A stretch of 64,000 nucleotides of DNA from Sphingomonas sp. PP-F2F-A104-K0414 (GTDB taxonomy: Bacteria > Pseudomonadota > Alphaproteobacteria > Sphingomonadales > Sphingomonadaceae): NCBI RefSeq assembly GCF_004340945.1, contig NZ_SLYD01000005.1, positions 1 to 64,000 of the forward strand, written 5' to 3'. Every line of letters starts with the position of its first letter. Position 1 is the stretch's first letter. The notes under the pieces are model-generated. The model was given only the letters and a program-made list of their open reading frames with translations, was not told where the DNA came from and made no database searches. Below, one piece after another: positions 18,184 through 26,205 of this stretch. The position numbers were made by a program, and so were the translations under genes.

Positions 18184-18933
18184 TCACCCCGCATGCCCGT
18201 TCAAGGCGGCCAGCATCTCATCCAGTCGCCCGTCGCGCTCCGCGAACCGCAGCGCGTGGACGCGCTTGACCAGCACCTCCGCCGGTGTCGGCTGCGCTTC
18301 GAACAGCGCGAGCACTACATCCGCGAACGCCTCCAGCGGCTGATAGCCGTCGCGGGTCGACTGGCCCGGCGTCAGTTCCGTTTGCACTGCCGGTGGCGCG
18401 AGTTCGACGACTTCGACCTTGCCATTCAGCGCTGCACGCAACGACATCGTGTAGGAATGCAATGCCGCCTTGGTCGCCGAATAGGTCGGCGTGGTAATCA
18501 GGGGAACGAAGCTCAGCCCTGACGTGACGTTGACGATCGTCGCATCGCCTCTTGAGAGGAGATGATCCACCAGCGCATTGGTCAGCCGGATCGGCCCGAG
18601 CAGATTGGTGGTAATCGTCGCCTCCGCATCCGACAGATCGCGCGCGACGTCCAGCGTCTCGGTCCGCATGATCCCGGCATTGTTGACCAACACATTCAAT
18701 GCAGGAAAGCGCGCGATCACCGATGCGGCAAACGCAGTAATTGCCGTCGCGTCGTCGATGTCGACCGTCACGCCGTGCATGTTCGGCCGCCCCGCGATCG
18801 CCTGATCGAGCGTGTCCTGCCGGCGGCCGGCGATGATGACCGTGTTGCCAAGGTCGTGAAAGCGGTGCGCGAGCGCCTGACCGATGCCCGATCCGCCGCC
18901 GGTGATCAAAATGGTGTTGCCTGTCCGCTTCAT
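18184..18933 (-). CDS. SDR-family oxidoreductase (DltE-like)
   Basis: The 249-residue short-chain dehydrogenase starts at ATG 18933, behind AGGAGCAACC. The Rossmann motif TGGGSGIG is near residue 11-18, NNAG at about 90, the catalytic Ser in VTSGLSF, and YSATK for Tyr and Lys. The sequence ends with FAERDGRLDEMLAALNG, like DltE-type SDRs of unknown substrate. It is divergent from an HxlR regulator gene 38 bp away, the usual arrangement where HxlR represses the SDR under non-stress conditions. Since that regulator has a nonsense mutation, the control of this gene may be altered. Confidence 0.92.
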   Translation of the reverse strand: MKRTGNTILITGGGSGIGQALAHRFHDLGNTVIIAGRRQDTLDQAIAGRPNMHGVTVDIDDATAITAFAASVIARFPALNVLVNNAGIMRTETLDVARDLSDAEATITTNLLGPIRLTNALVDHLLSRGDATIVNVTSGLSFVPLITTPTYSATKAALHSYTMSLRAALNGKVEVVELAPPAVQTELTPGQSTRDGYQPLEAFADVVLALFEAQPTPAEVLVKRVHALRFAERDGRLDEMLAALNGHAG

Positions 18934-18971
18934 CGTGGTTGCTCCTGTATTTCCGTGACACGTCCATGTAA

Positions 18972-19484
18972 TTGGTCGCGAACTCCTGGAAAGAAGGCAC
19001 CGAAAAGATCGATACTTACTCGAAGGAGAGTGATGCACGCGCGTCTGCATCGAGCGCGCCCGTTGCGTCGGAGCCCGTTGCGTCGGAGCCCGTTGCGTCG
19101 GAGCCCGTTGCTTCGGAGCCCGTCGCGTCGGAGCCCGTCGCGGCGGCCTGCGTTGCGTCGAATGTCATGCCGGAAGCAGCATTCTGCGCGGAGGTCGATC
19201 CCCGTGTCGAAGCGCTCGTCACGCAGTTGACTGGTCGGGTTGCAGATAAATGGACGATGCTGATCCTTGAGGCGCTTGAGGAGAATGGCGAGCAGCGATT
19301 TACGCAACTGTCACACCGGGTGGCGGGGATCAGCCAGAAGATGCTCACCCAAACATTACGCCACATGGAGCGCGATGGGTTGCTCATCAGGACGGTGCAT
19401 GCCCAGGTTCCGCCGCGCGTCGACTATCGCCTCACGCCGCTGGGCGAGACGCTCGGCGCTGCCTTTTGTGGGGTGTGGCTTTGA
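18972..19484 (+). CDS. HxlR-family regulator, C-terminally truncated, with PVASE repeats
   Basis: The 170-residue frame holds an HxlR winged helix (FCAEVDPRVEALVTQLTGR, DKWTMLILEALEENGEQRF, then HAQVPPRVDYRLTPLGETLG). The final helix stops at GVWL with TGA at 19482-19484. Reading on in the same frame gives AEENLLKVETARARFDQQSL and A, then TGA at 19548. The HxlR consensus has Trp at that place, so TGG to TGA is the likely change and about 22 residues are lost. The N-terminal extension from the TTG at 18972 is unusual: five copies of PVASE precede the domain. An alternative start is ATG 19167. The regulator presumably controlled the SDR gene. Confidence 0.7.
   Translation: MVANSWKEGTEKIDTYSKESDARASASSAPVASEPVASEPVASEPVASEPVASEPVAAACVASNVMPEAAFCAEVDPRVEALVTQLTGRVADKWTMLILEALEENGEQRFTQLSHRVAGISQKMLTQTLRHMERDGLLIRTVHAQVPPRVDYRLTPLGETLGAAFCGVWL
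19059..19133. repeat. Five tandem 15-bp repeats encoding PVASE
   Basis: Units of CCCGTTGCGTCGGAG occur at 19059, 19074, 19089, 19104 (one change) and 19119 (one change). The unit length is a multiple of three, so copy number can vary without shifting frame. In the overlapping +1 frame the same DNA encodes RSPLR repeats behind a better-placed AAGGAG and ATG (19032), which complicates the choice of start. Confidence 0.85.
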
Positions 19485-19795
19485 GCTGAAGAGAATTTGC
19501 TAAAGGTCGAAACCGCGCGAGCACGCTTCGATCAGCAGTCGCTGGCTTGATAAGGCACGCCATTCGAGCTCACGGGTACGCGATGGCGGTGTTCGTGAAG
19601 GGCCGCAGCCAAGACTTCCCGAATGTGACGATCCAGGGGACGTTGACTTGGCACGTTGCCGATTCGGAACGGCTCGGTTCGCGTGTCGACGTCATTTGAC
19701 GGACCATTCTTCCATTGCGTTCCGCGCGAGACGACAAGACATCCACGCGGCTGCGCTGCATTGCCAAAATCCGGGCGATTGCGCAGTCTGCTGAA

Positions 19796-20404
19796 ATGAC
19801 AAGGATTCTGCTTGTTCTTCTAGCCTTGGCAGCACCGACGACCGCGTTCGTGGCGCTACCGGCTCCAGCTGGTTCGATACCGTCTGGCATCGCTCGACAG
19901 TTGCCCCCGGGATACGAACGTCTCTCCAGCGTGACCATGTCCGTCACGCGGCCTTCACGCATTTTCGAGCTCGTCGCGCTCGGACGCATCGGGGAGAATT
20001 TCCGCTCACTACGGGGGAACGCACACGCGCGGCCCCTTCTCATTTTCGAGCGGCACGGCGAACGGTTTATCCTAGTCGGTCGGAATGATTTTGTGATCCT
20101 CAGGGCGGATCGGGGCGGGCAATGCGATCCGTTTTTGGACAGTAACGGTTCGATCTCTATCAAGGGTCGCTTCTTTACCGTCGAGAACGGTGTCGCGTGC
20201 GGTCAGCACTGGACCGATTTCGTCACCTTCCGGCTCGATGATCGGGCAGGCTTCGTCTTCGATAACGAGCGCTTGGAATCGTGGTCATTGAACTCGAGCG
20301 ATGATCCCGATGCGGAAGCGCTCATGCGCGACGGGCCACAACGAGTACGACGCCCTAAGCCGGGCAATTCGGTTAGATTTTCACATTGGCGAAGGCCACG
20401 CTAG
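19796..20404 (+). CDS. Exported hypothetical protein
   Basis: The 202-residue protein starts with a signal peptide (MTRILLVLLALAAPTTAFVA) from ATG 19796. The in-frame extension upstream lacks signal features. The mature part contains two Cys (GQCDPFL and GVACGQHW) that could pair, flanked by beta-strand-rich sequence (FERHGERFILVGRNDFVIL and TDFVTFRLDDRAGFVFDNER). The C-terminus is basic. No family was recognised. It stands alone between the HxlR gene and a long non-coding stretch, and its base composition is somewhat lower in GC than core genes. Confidence 0.6.
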   Translation: MTRILLVLLALAAPTTAFVALPAPAGSIPSGIARQLPPGYERLSSVTMSVTRPSRIFELVALGRIGENFRSLRGNAHARPLLIFERHGERFILVGRNDFVILRADRGGQCDPFLDSNGSISIKGRFFTVENGVACGQHWTDFVTFRLDDRAGFVFDNERLESWSLNSSDDPDAEALMRDGPQRVRRPKPGNSVRFSHWRRPR

Positions 20405-20930
20405 CCCGAGCCCATGAGTAAAAATCGCCGACCGTTAAAAAAACATAGCGGGATAGACGAGTTCGGATAGGGTAAAGAGGCCATCGCGCTTTCCCGCTCA
20501 TCGGCGTCACAACTATGATGACCCGCAGTTGATCGTTCGCGCCGCTAGCTTATTAAAGCGCCGCTCCGTGAAAATGTGCTTGGGTCGCGCTGGCGATGAT
20601 CGGGTATTTTCAACCGCCTTTCGACGACAGCGCCTCAGTTCGATGGACCGTTCGGCCCCCGTGTAGATTTCGCAGTATGCCTCTCGCCGCCCTGGCAACG
20701 ACAATTCAGACACCTAGCTGGCTTTTGGAAGCCTGGTAACACCCACTATCAAGAGCGGCGTCCGCCCTTTTATTCGCGAAAACAACACGAATAGCGGGGC
20801 TGCGAGCATCGCGAAATCGATCTGATACTGCGAAGAATTTTTGATCTGCAAGCCATCAAGAGCTCGGCCAAGCCAATTGCAAGACCAGGTAACCGACCCA
20901 AGTAAAATTGGGCAGTTGGGGAGGAACGTA
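20405..20930. other. Non-coding stretch of about 525 bp before a TonB-receptor remnant
   Basis: No gene was recognised on either strand. The A+T content is raised. The right end carries the intact leader of the receptor remnant (GGGGAGGAACGTA before ATG 20931). Confidence 0.6.
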
Positions 20931-21610
20931 ATGTATAAGTTCAAATTACTTCTGTCGACGTCGCTGCTGGTGTGTATGGCCGCTGCCACGCCGGCTATGG
21001 CGCAGGACGGTGTCCCCCCTGCCCCGCCGTCCACGGCGAACCCGCAGGACGAAGCGGCTTTCGCCTCGGCAAGCCCCGCTCAGGCAGTGCCTCCATCGAC
21101 ACCCGGTCAGGCGCCCGTCGACGCCTCCGCATTGCAGGACATCATCGTCACGGCGGAGAGCCGGTTCAACACCGCGCAGAAGACCGCGGCGGCGATCACC
21201 GTGCGTCCGAGCGCGGAGATGCTTCGCCAGGTTCGCTACGAACTTAAGAACATCCTCGAAGACGTTCCCCGCGTGGTCGGCGGCGCCGCCGCGACGGTCG
21301 CGACGTCGCAGGGCAGCGGCACCGGCAAGAACCATTTCCGTCAATATTGGGAACTTCAAACTCGACCTCGGGCCGGTCGAAATCACCTACATCCCCGCGG
21401 TCCGCACTTGGTATCAGAACGCGACGATCGTGGCGCGCGGTACGGTGTTCAACGCCGACCAGACCATCCTGACGCCCGACGACAAGTTCGTCACGCATGA
21501 GTTGCGGATCCACAGCACGCCGAACGACTCAAAGTTCAGAGGGCAGACCGGTGCGATGTATTACCGCAATACGCCGACCACCGTGAACAACCTGTATAAT
21601 CGCGACCTCG
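20931..21610 (+). pseudogene. TonB-dependent receptor, broken and internally deleted
   Basis: From ATG 20931 (strong GGGGAGGA site) the frame gives a signal peptide ending PAMAQ, a proline-rich linker, a TonB-box-like DIIVTAESRF, and QVRYELKNILEDVPRVVGGA, a plug-like start. At about 21341 the frame loses sense. The receptor sequence resumes in another frame as FKLDLGPVEITYIPAVRTWY and GTVFNADQTILTPDDKF to NTPTTVNNLYNRDL, and then ends. Together these are N-terminal and later fragments of a receptor of some 700-1000 residues with large parts missing, so a functional barrel is impossible. Confidence 0.75.
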
Positions 21611-21613
21611 GCG

Positions 21614-21904
21614 CGCAAGCTGATGCGGATCGGCGGCATCACGCTCGACATGATCGAACTTAACGAAGCGTTCGCCAGCCAGGCGATCGCGACGCTGCGC
21701 GACCTCGATATCGATCCGTTGGACGACCCCCGCGTAAGCCGCAACGGCGGCGCGATCGCGCTCGGCCACCCGCTCGGCATGTCGGGCGCGCGGATCACGA
21801 TGAGCGCGGTTGAGGAGCTGCACCGCACCGGCGGCCGTTATGCGATGGCATTGATGTGCATCGGCGTCGGTCAGGGCATTGCGCTCTTGATCGAATGCGT
21901 ATGA
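21614..21904 (+). pseudogene. C-terminal fragment of an acetyl-CoA acyltransferase (thiolase)
   Basis: The frame encodes the last ~95 residues of a thiolase: DMIELNEAFASQAIATLRDL, then NGGAIALGHPLGMSGAR with the catalytic His, and CIGVGQGIALLIE with the catalytic Cys. The first 300 residues, including the acylated Cys, are absent. The fragment is joined directly to the broken receptor, so the junction at about 21610 is a recombination scar. No start codon or ribosome-binding site is present. It is a remnant of a beta-oxidation gene. Confidence 0.82.
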
Positions 21905-21987
21905 TAATCAGGATGTTGCGCGGCGTTGGTCGAGACCGATACGATCCGTCGTAGAAGATCCACTCAGCTACCCTCAGGGAGACGGCA

Positions 21988-22299
21988 GTGACGAACACCT
22001 ACGAGAAGCAGAAACGGCTGCATCACGACGTGACGAACGTCGGCTTGCGCGCGCAGGCGACCGCGGTCGGCTTGATCCAATTGTGCATCGAACTCAGGCA
22101 GGCCGACGTGCTGACCGAAGCCGCACTTACGCGGATCAAGGCAGCGATCGGCGACGAACTCGCAATCGGACCCTATCGCCGTCTCGCCTCGCGCGATCAC
22201 CGCAGCGAGATCGATGCGCGGCTCGATCAGCTGTTCTCCGGCGAGCAGAAAGTGGGGCCCGCCGATGCGCTCGATTTTGTCACCGAGACCGACCGCTAG
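21988..22299 (+). CDS. Hypothetical protein
   Basis: The 103-residue protein starts at GTG 21988 behind AGGGAGACGG. It is helical and without signal or membrane segments. It runs MTNTYEKQKRLHHDVTNVGL, then LIQLCIELRQADVLTEAALT and RIKAAIGDELAIGPYRRLAS, and ends in KVGPADALDFVTETDR. No family was recognised. It follows the degraded receptor/thiolase region and precedes the GGDEF-EAL gene by about 175 bp, so it could be a stand-alone gene or a small partner of the signalling protein. Confidence 0.6.
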   Translation: MTNTYEKQKRLHHDVTNVGLRAQATAVGLIQLCIELRQADVLTEAALTRIKAAIGDELAIGPYRRLASRDHRSEIDARLDQLFSGEQKVGPADALDFVTETDR

Positions 22300-22475
22300 C
22301 GGCGAGGTGAACCGGCAGGCCGCTGGCGCTCTCGATGCCGGATCGCCTTCACTTGGCGCCTGCGCAAATTGGATTGGTAAGATCCACCTTGGCCGTTTGC
22401 TAACCGCGGGCGCGTTCATGAACCCTGAAGGCGCTCGATCGAAAATATCTGGCAGTTTGGCCGACTTGAAGGGTT

Positions 22476-24479
22476 TTGTTCGTTGCTTTTACACTTATGC
22501 CGTTCATGGCAGCGTGGATGAGCGGCCTGATATCACGCCTGAGACAGCTCAGGCACTCCGACCATGCGATCGCCGCCTCGGTGCGCGAGACCCTTGTGGG
22601 ATCGCTTTATGCGTCCCCGCAGTCGCTCGTGATCGGTGCGCTGACATCGAGCGGCGTCATGACCATCGTCGCGCTCGTCAGCGGCAACCGATCGATGATC
22701 CTGTGCGCCGTGGCGATTGCGTTCGTCGCCGGCGTAAGGGTGTTCGACGCGATCGGGATATGGCCGCGATCCAAACGGAAGGGCGTGCTGGCGGGGATGC
22801 AGACCGACCGCCAGGAGATGCTCTACCGGTTCGGTGCGTTGTGTTATTCGGGCTTGCTTGGCGTGTTCGGGCTTTTGACGCTTGTGAATACGCACGACGC
22901 CGTTCTGCAATTGCTCGCGGTTACGACGACGATCGGATACGCGGCCGGAATCGCAGGACGTAACGCCGGCCGCCCCTGGATTGCCCTGTCCCAGCTATGC
23001 TTCGCGTCCCTGCCGCTTGCGGTAGGTCTGATCGTCTCGTTCGATCCGCTGAAGGTCGCGCTCGCGGTCGTGATCATGCTGTTCGTCGTCGCGATGATGG
23101 ACATCACGCTCCAGACGTACGGCGTGATCCTGAAGGCGACCACCGTCTCTCGCGAAAAAGCCGCGCTGGCCGAGTATCATGCCGCGGTTGCGCGTCGTGA
23201 CGATCTCACTGGGGTCGCCAATCGAACGGCGTTCAGGGAACAATTCGAGGCGCGGTTGCGGGCACTTTCCGGCGCGGACCGATGGCTGACGATCCACTGG
23301 ATCGACCTCGATCGCTTCAAGGAGATCAACGACTCGTTCGGACATCTTGCGGGCAATGCGCTGCTTGCAGGGGTCGCGCACCGGCTGAACGATGCGTTTG
23401 GCAGCACCGGGATCGTCGCGAGATTGGGCGGTGACGAGTTCGCAGTCGTTTGCGAGGTTGAGAACCGGACTGCCGCGACGACGATCGGCCGGACGATCAT
23501 CGAGTTGGTCGAGCAGGCGGTTCACCATGACGGGCGCCTGCTGCATGTCGGTGCATCGCTGGGCATCGCGATCGCACCCGTCGACGGAACCGACGCGGAT
23601 ACGCTGTTGAAGAATGCCGATCTCGCTCTCTATCGTGCCAAGGACAGCGGGCGTGGACAGATGTGTTTCTACGAACCGTTGATGGATGAAAAGATCGAGC
23701 GTAGCCGCGATCTCGCCAGTGAAATGCAGGGTGCGTTGGAACGCGGCGAGTTCCACTTGATGTTCCAGCCGATATTCGATCTCGCGGGACAACGCGTGCT
23801 GTCTTGCGAAACGCTCCTGCGCTGGACCAATCGCCGTCACGGTCCAATCTCGCCGGCCGAGTTCATTCCCATCGCCGAAGACAATGGCCTGATCGTGCCG
23901 ATCGGCAGTTGGGTCATCCGCGAGGCATGTCGTACCGCGAGCGCATGGCCGGTCGAGGTCAAGATCGCCGTCAATCTGTCGCCGATCCAGTTGCGATCGG
24001 CCAATTTGCCGATGGTCATCATGAGTGCATTGGCCTCGAGCAACCTCGCCGCGGAACGGCTCGAACTCGAAGTCACCGAGTCGGTCCTGCTCGACGACAT
24101 CGAAGCGTCGTTGGCCGCACTCGACGCGATCAACCGCCTCCATGTTCGCACGACGCTCGACGACTTCGGCACCGGCTATTCCTCGCTCAGCTACCTGACG
24201 AAATTTCCCTTCCAGACGTTGAAGATCGATCGATCGTTCATTGCCGATCTCGAGCAAAGCCCGGCATCGGTCGCGATCGTCCAGACCGTGATCGACCTGG
24301 CGGCGAAGCTCGGGATGCGGACGGTCGCCGAAGGGATCGAGACGCAGGCCCAATTGGATCAGTTGCGCCGGACTCGCTGCGATGCGGTGCAGGGTTTCCT
24401 GCTGGCGCGGCCAATGCCGGCGAGCATGGTCGCGACCATGCTCGCCGGTGAACACATCAAGGCACAGGGTCGATCATGA
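22476..24479 (+). CDS. Membrane-bound GGDEF-EAL cyclic-di-GMP signalling protein
   Basis: The 667-residue protein combines an N-terminal sensor with about six membrane helices (residues ~45-220, MASE-like), a GGDEF domain (~245-400) and a C-terminal EAL domain (~410-655). The cyclase motif RLGGDEFAVV is intact and no RxxD inhibitory site is visible five residues before it. The phosphodiesterase has ETLLRW (E-x-L-x-R), NLSP, EVTES, DDFGTGYSSL, KIDRSFI and AEGIET, all residues expected for activity. It could therefore make or break c-di-GMP. The start is the TTG at 22476 or more likely ATG 22497. Its stop is 9 bp from the stop of the convergent rpfF-like gene. Confidence 0.93.
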   Translation: MFVAFTLMPFMAAWMSGLISRLRQLRHSDHAIAASVRETLVGSLYASPQSLVIGALTSSGVMTIVALVSGNRSMILCAVAIAFVAGVRVFDAIGIWPRSKRKGVLAGMQTDRQEMLYRFGALCYSGLLGVFGLLTLVNTHDAVLQLLAVTTTIGYAAGIAGRNAGRPWIALSQLCFASLPLAVGLIVSFDPLKVALAVVIMLFVVAMMDITLQTYGVILKATTVSREKAALAEYHAAVARRDDLTGVANRTAFREQFEARLRALSGADRWLTIHWIDLDRFKEINDSFGHLAGNALLAGVAHRLNDAFGSTGIVARLGGDEFAVVCEVENRTAATTIGRTIIELVEQAVHHDGRLLHVGASLGIAIAPVDGTDADTLLKNADLALYRAKDSGRGQMCFYEPLMDEKIERSRDLASEMQGALERGEFHLMFQPIFDLAGQRVLSCETLLRWTNRRHGPISPAEFIPIAEDNGLIVPIGSWVIREACRTASAWPVEVKIAVNLSPIQLRSANLPMVIMSALASSNLAAERLELEVTESVLLDDIEASLAALDAINRLHVRTTLDDFGTGYSSLSYLTKFPFQTLKIDRSFIADLEQSPASVAIVQTVIDLAAKLGMRTVAEGIETQAQLDQLRRTRCDAVQGFLLARPMPASMVATMLAGEHIKAQGRS

Positions 24480-24488
24480 ACGCGGCGA

Positions 24489-25412
24489 TCATGCCGCCGC
24501 CTTCTCCAGCAATCTGGTTTGTGCGCCGACCAACCGGCGCATCAATTTCAGATCCGCATCGCTGAGCCGCAACGCCGCATCCGCCCAAAGGTCGACGACC
24601 GTTTCCAGTTCAGCCAGGGGCAATGGATTGACCGAGCGCGAGGCCTCGTAAATCGCGCAATGTCCGCTGTGACGACGTCGGTTCTGGCGGATATAGCTCT
24701 CGACTTCGGCGCGTCCCTTGCCGGGGTCCGCCAGAGCATGGACGATACCGAGCTCGTACAGCTCTTCGGCACTGTAGGACCGCCCGCTAAGGATCATATG
24801 CTCCGCGCGTGCGGCACCAAGCCTGCGCGACAGGAAGCAGTGCGCGCCCATCCCGGGAAACAAACCGAAATTGGTTTCCGGCAGCCCGAACTGCGTGCCG
24901 CGCTCGGCGATGACGACGTTGAACGACAACAGGGCTTCGAAACCGCCACCCAGCGCATCGCCTTCGACCAAGCCAATCGTGATGATCGGCAGGTCCAGGC
25001 TCCGCATGTTGCGATGCAGGATTTCGACACAGGCCCGACCGTACCGGACCAGTGCGCCGCGGTCGCCGTTGCGGATGTGTGCCGCGAACAGGTCGAGATC
25101 GCCACCCAGCGAGAAGACGCCGGGAAAACGCGATCCGAGTACGACATAGCGGATCGGCATCGCACCGGATGACTGCGCGCTGCGGATATCATCCTGCCAT
25201 TGCCGGAATTCGGCCAGCAGCCCCGGATTGAAACTGGGCCGGCTGCGCTGCCGCATATAGGTCCACAGGGTATTGCTCGCGGGGTCGAATTGCGTTTCCA
25301 GATCGGCGGCCTCGAAAAGTCGGCGTGGCGCGGGTGTTGGCCGCGTTTCGATGGCTTGATAAGACGATTCATCCGGGTCGGCCGACACGATCGGGGAGTA
25401 TTCGAGGCTCAT
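24489..25412 (-). CDS. rpfF: RpfF-type diffusible signal factor (DSF) synthase
   Basis: The 307-residue crotonase-fold protein matches RpfF, which makes cis-2-unsaturated fatty-acid signals from acyl-ACP by combined dehydratase and thioesterase steps. Signatures are LWTYMRQRSRPSFNPGLL, PGVFSLGGDLDLFA, GDALGGGFEALLSF and LPETNFGLFPGMGAHCFLSR. The two glutamates, Glu159 and Glu179, are 20 residues apart, as in the Xanthomonas enzyme. The C-terminal helix ADLKLMRRLVGAQTRLLEKA also fits. ATG 25412 is chosen because GAAGGA lies seven bases upstream. An in-frame GTG at 25430 has no such site. It is convergent with a GGDEF-EAL gene, which suggests a DSF and c-di-GMP circuit. Confidence 0.88.
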   Translation of the reverse strand: MSLEYSPIVSADPDESSYQAIETRPTPAPRRLFEAADLETQFDPASNTLWTYMRQRSRPSFNPGLLAEFRQWQDDIRSAQSSGAMPIRYVVLGSRFPGVFSLGGDLDLFAAHIRNGDRGALVRYGRACVEILHRNMRSLDLPIITIGLVEGDALGGGFEALLSFNVVIAERGTQFGLPETNFGLFPGMGAHCFLSRRLGAARAEHMILSGRSYSAEELYELGIVHALADPGKGRAEVESYIRQNRRRHSGHCAIYEASRSVNPLPLAELETVVDLWADAALRLSDADLKLMRRLVGAQTRLLEKAAA

Positions 25413-25524
25413 TGCGACGTCCTTCTGCACTAACAGCGATGTTGCTGCGGAAGAACTCTACTTTGAACTTGATACAGGACCGATCGCGGGATGATCCATC
25501 CGGCCGAAAATGTCGCGTTTGAGC

Positions 25525-25980
25525 CTAGTTGCCGATCCGCGCCGCGCGCTGGTTCAGCACGATCCGCATCGCACCCTTGGGGGTCGTACCCGTGACCGTC
25601 GCCTGCCCGACAAAGCCATTGCTGTCATACGTGCCGGCGCGCACAATCTGCATCGGCTCGCCGCGCTTCTGTGGACAGGTGAGCGCCTGTGCATAGCGGC
25701 CATCCGCAATACGCTGACTATCGACCCTGCATCCCGCCTTTGGATCGGGGACCAACAACGCCTCGACGCCTTGCGCCGGCGGTAGTCGCTTATGCTCGGC
25801 TTTCGACTTGCCGCGCATCATCCGCAAGATGAAGCCCGGCGCTCCGGGTATGGCGATGTCGGCCACGGTGGACGTGACATCCCATCGTCCGGCCGCGAGC
25901 ACCGGCCCACCCGCGGTGGCGATCGACGGCAGAGCACCCAGCGCTACGACGAGAAGTTTCAACGCGGAATATGCCTGCAT
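25525..25980 (-). CDS. DUF3617 family exported protein
   Basis: This is a 151-residue protein with signal peptide MQAYSALKLLVVALGALPSI ending at ATAGG. The start ATG 25980 is chosen for that signal, and upstream codons in frame give no sensible extension. The mature part shows the DUF3617 pattern: GRWDVTSTVADIAIPGAP, a Cys in KAGCRVDSQ, a second Cys in ALTCPQKRGEP, then GTYDSNGFVGQATVTG. Such proteins are small periplasmic beta-rich proteins of unknown role, common in sphingomonads. It lies next to rpfF on the same strand but 112 bp away, with no evident operon. Confidence 0.82.
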   Translation of the reverse strand: MQAYSALKLLVVALGALPSIATAGGPVLAAGRWDVTSTVADIAIPGAPGFILRMMRGKSKAEHKRLPPAQGVEALLVPDPKAGCRVDSQRIADGRYAQALTCPQKRGEPMQIVRAGTYDSNGFVGQATVTGTTPKGAMRIVLNQRAARIGN

Positions 25981-26205
25981 GCCTTTGTTTACAGGGCAGT
26001 GTTTTGCGACGCCAGTCTTTAGTGACGCGGTCAGCCGTTGCGCCAAGGCGAACGAGCCGCGAAGACGCGCCATGATGTCGCTTCCCCCACCGCCCCTCGC
26101 GATACTCGCAGATTGCGTTGCCCCGGTTGTTATTCTCCTAGGCCGACGCCGCCGGTCCAACTGCGTGCGATCCTACGTGAAATGCCGTTTCTACCGCGTG
26201 ACCCT

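Noticed and set aside
19032-19230. Frame starting at ATG 19032 behind AAGGAG (RSPLR repeats)
   Set aside because: Although the ribosome-binding site is good, the peptide is an Arg/Ser/Pro repeat with no domain. The HxlR domain is in the other frame and the repeat reads sensibly there as PVASE.
20714-21034. 106-codon minus-strand frame over the receptor leader
   Set aside because: It overlaps the receptor's start and signal peptide. The peptide shows no family features.
22995-24455. 486-codon open frame opposite the GGDEF-EAL gene
   Set aside because: Antisense shadow. No domain, and the plus-strand gene has all catalytic motifs.
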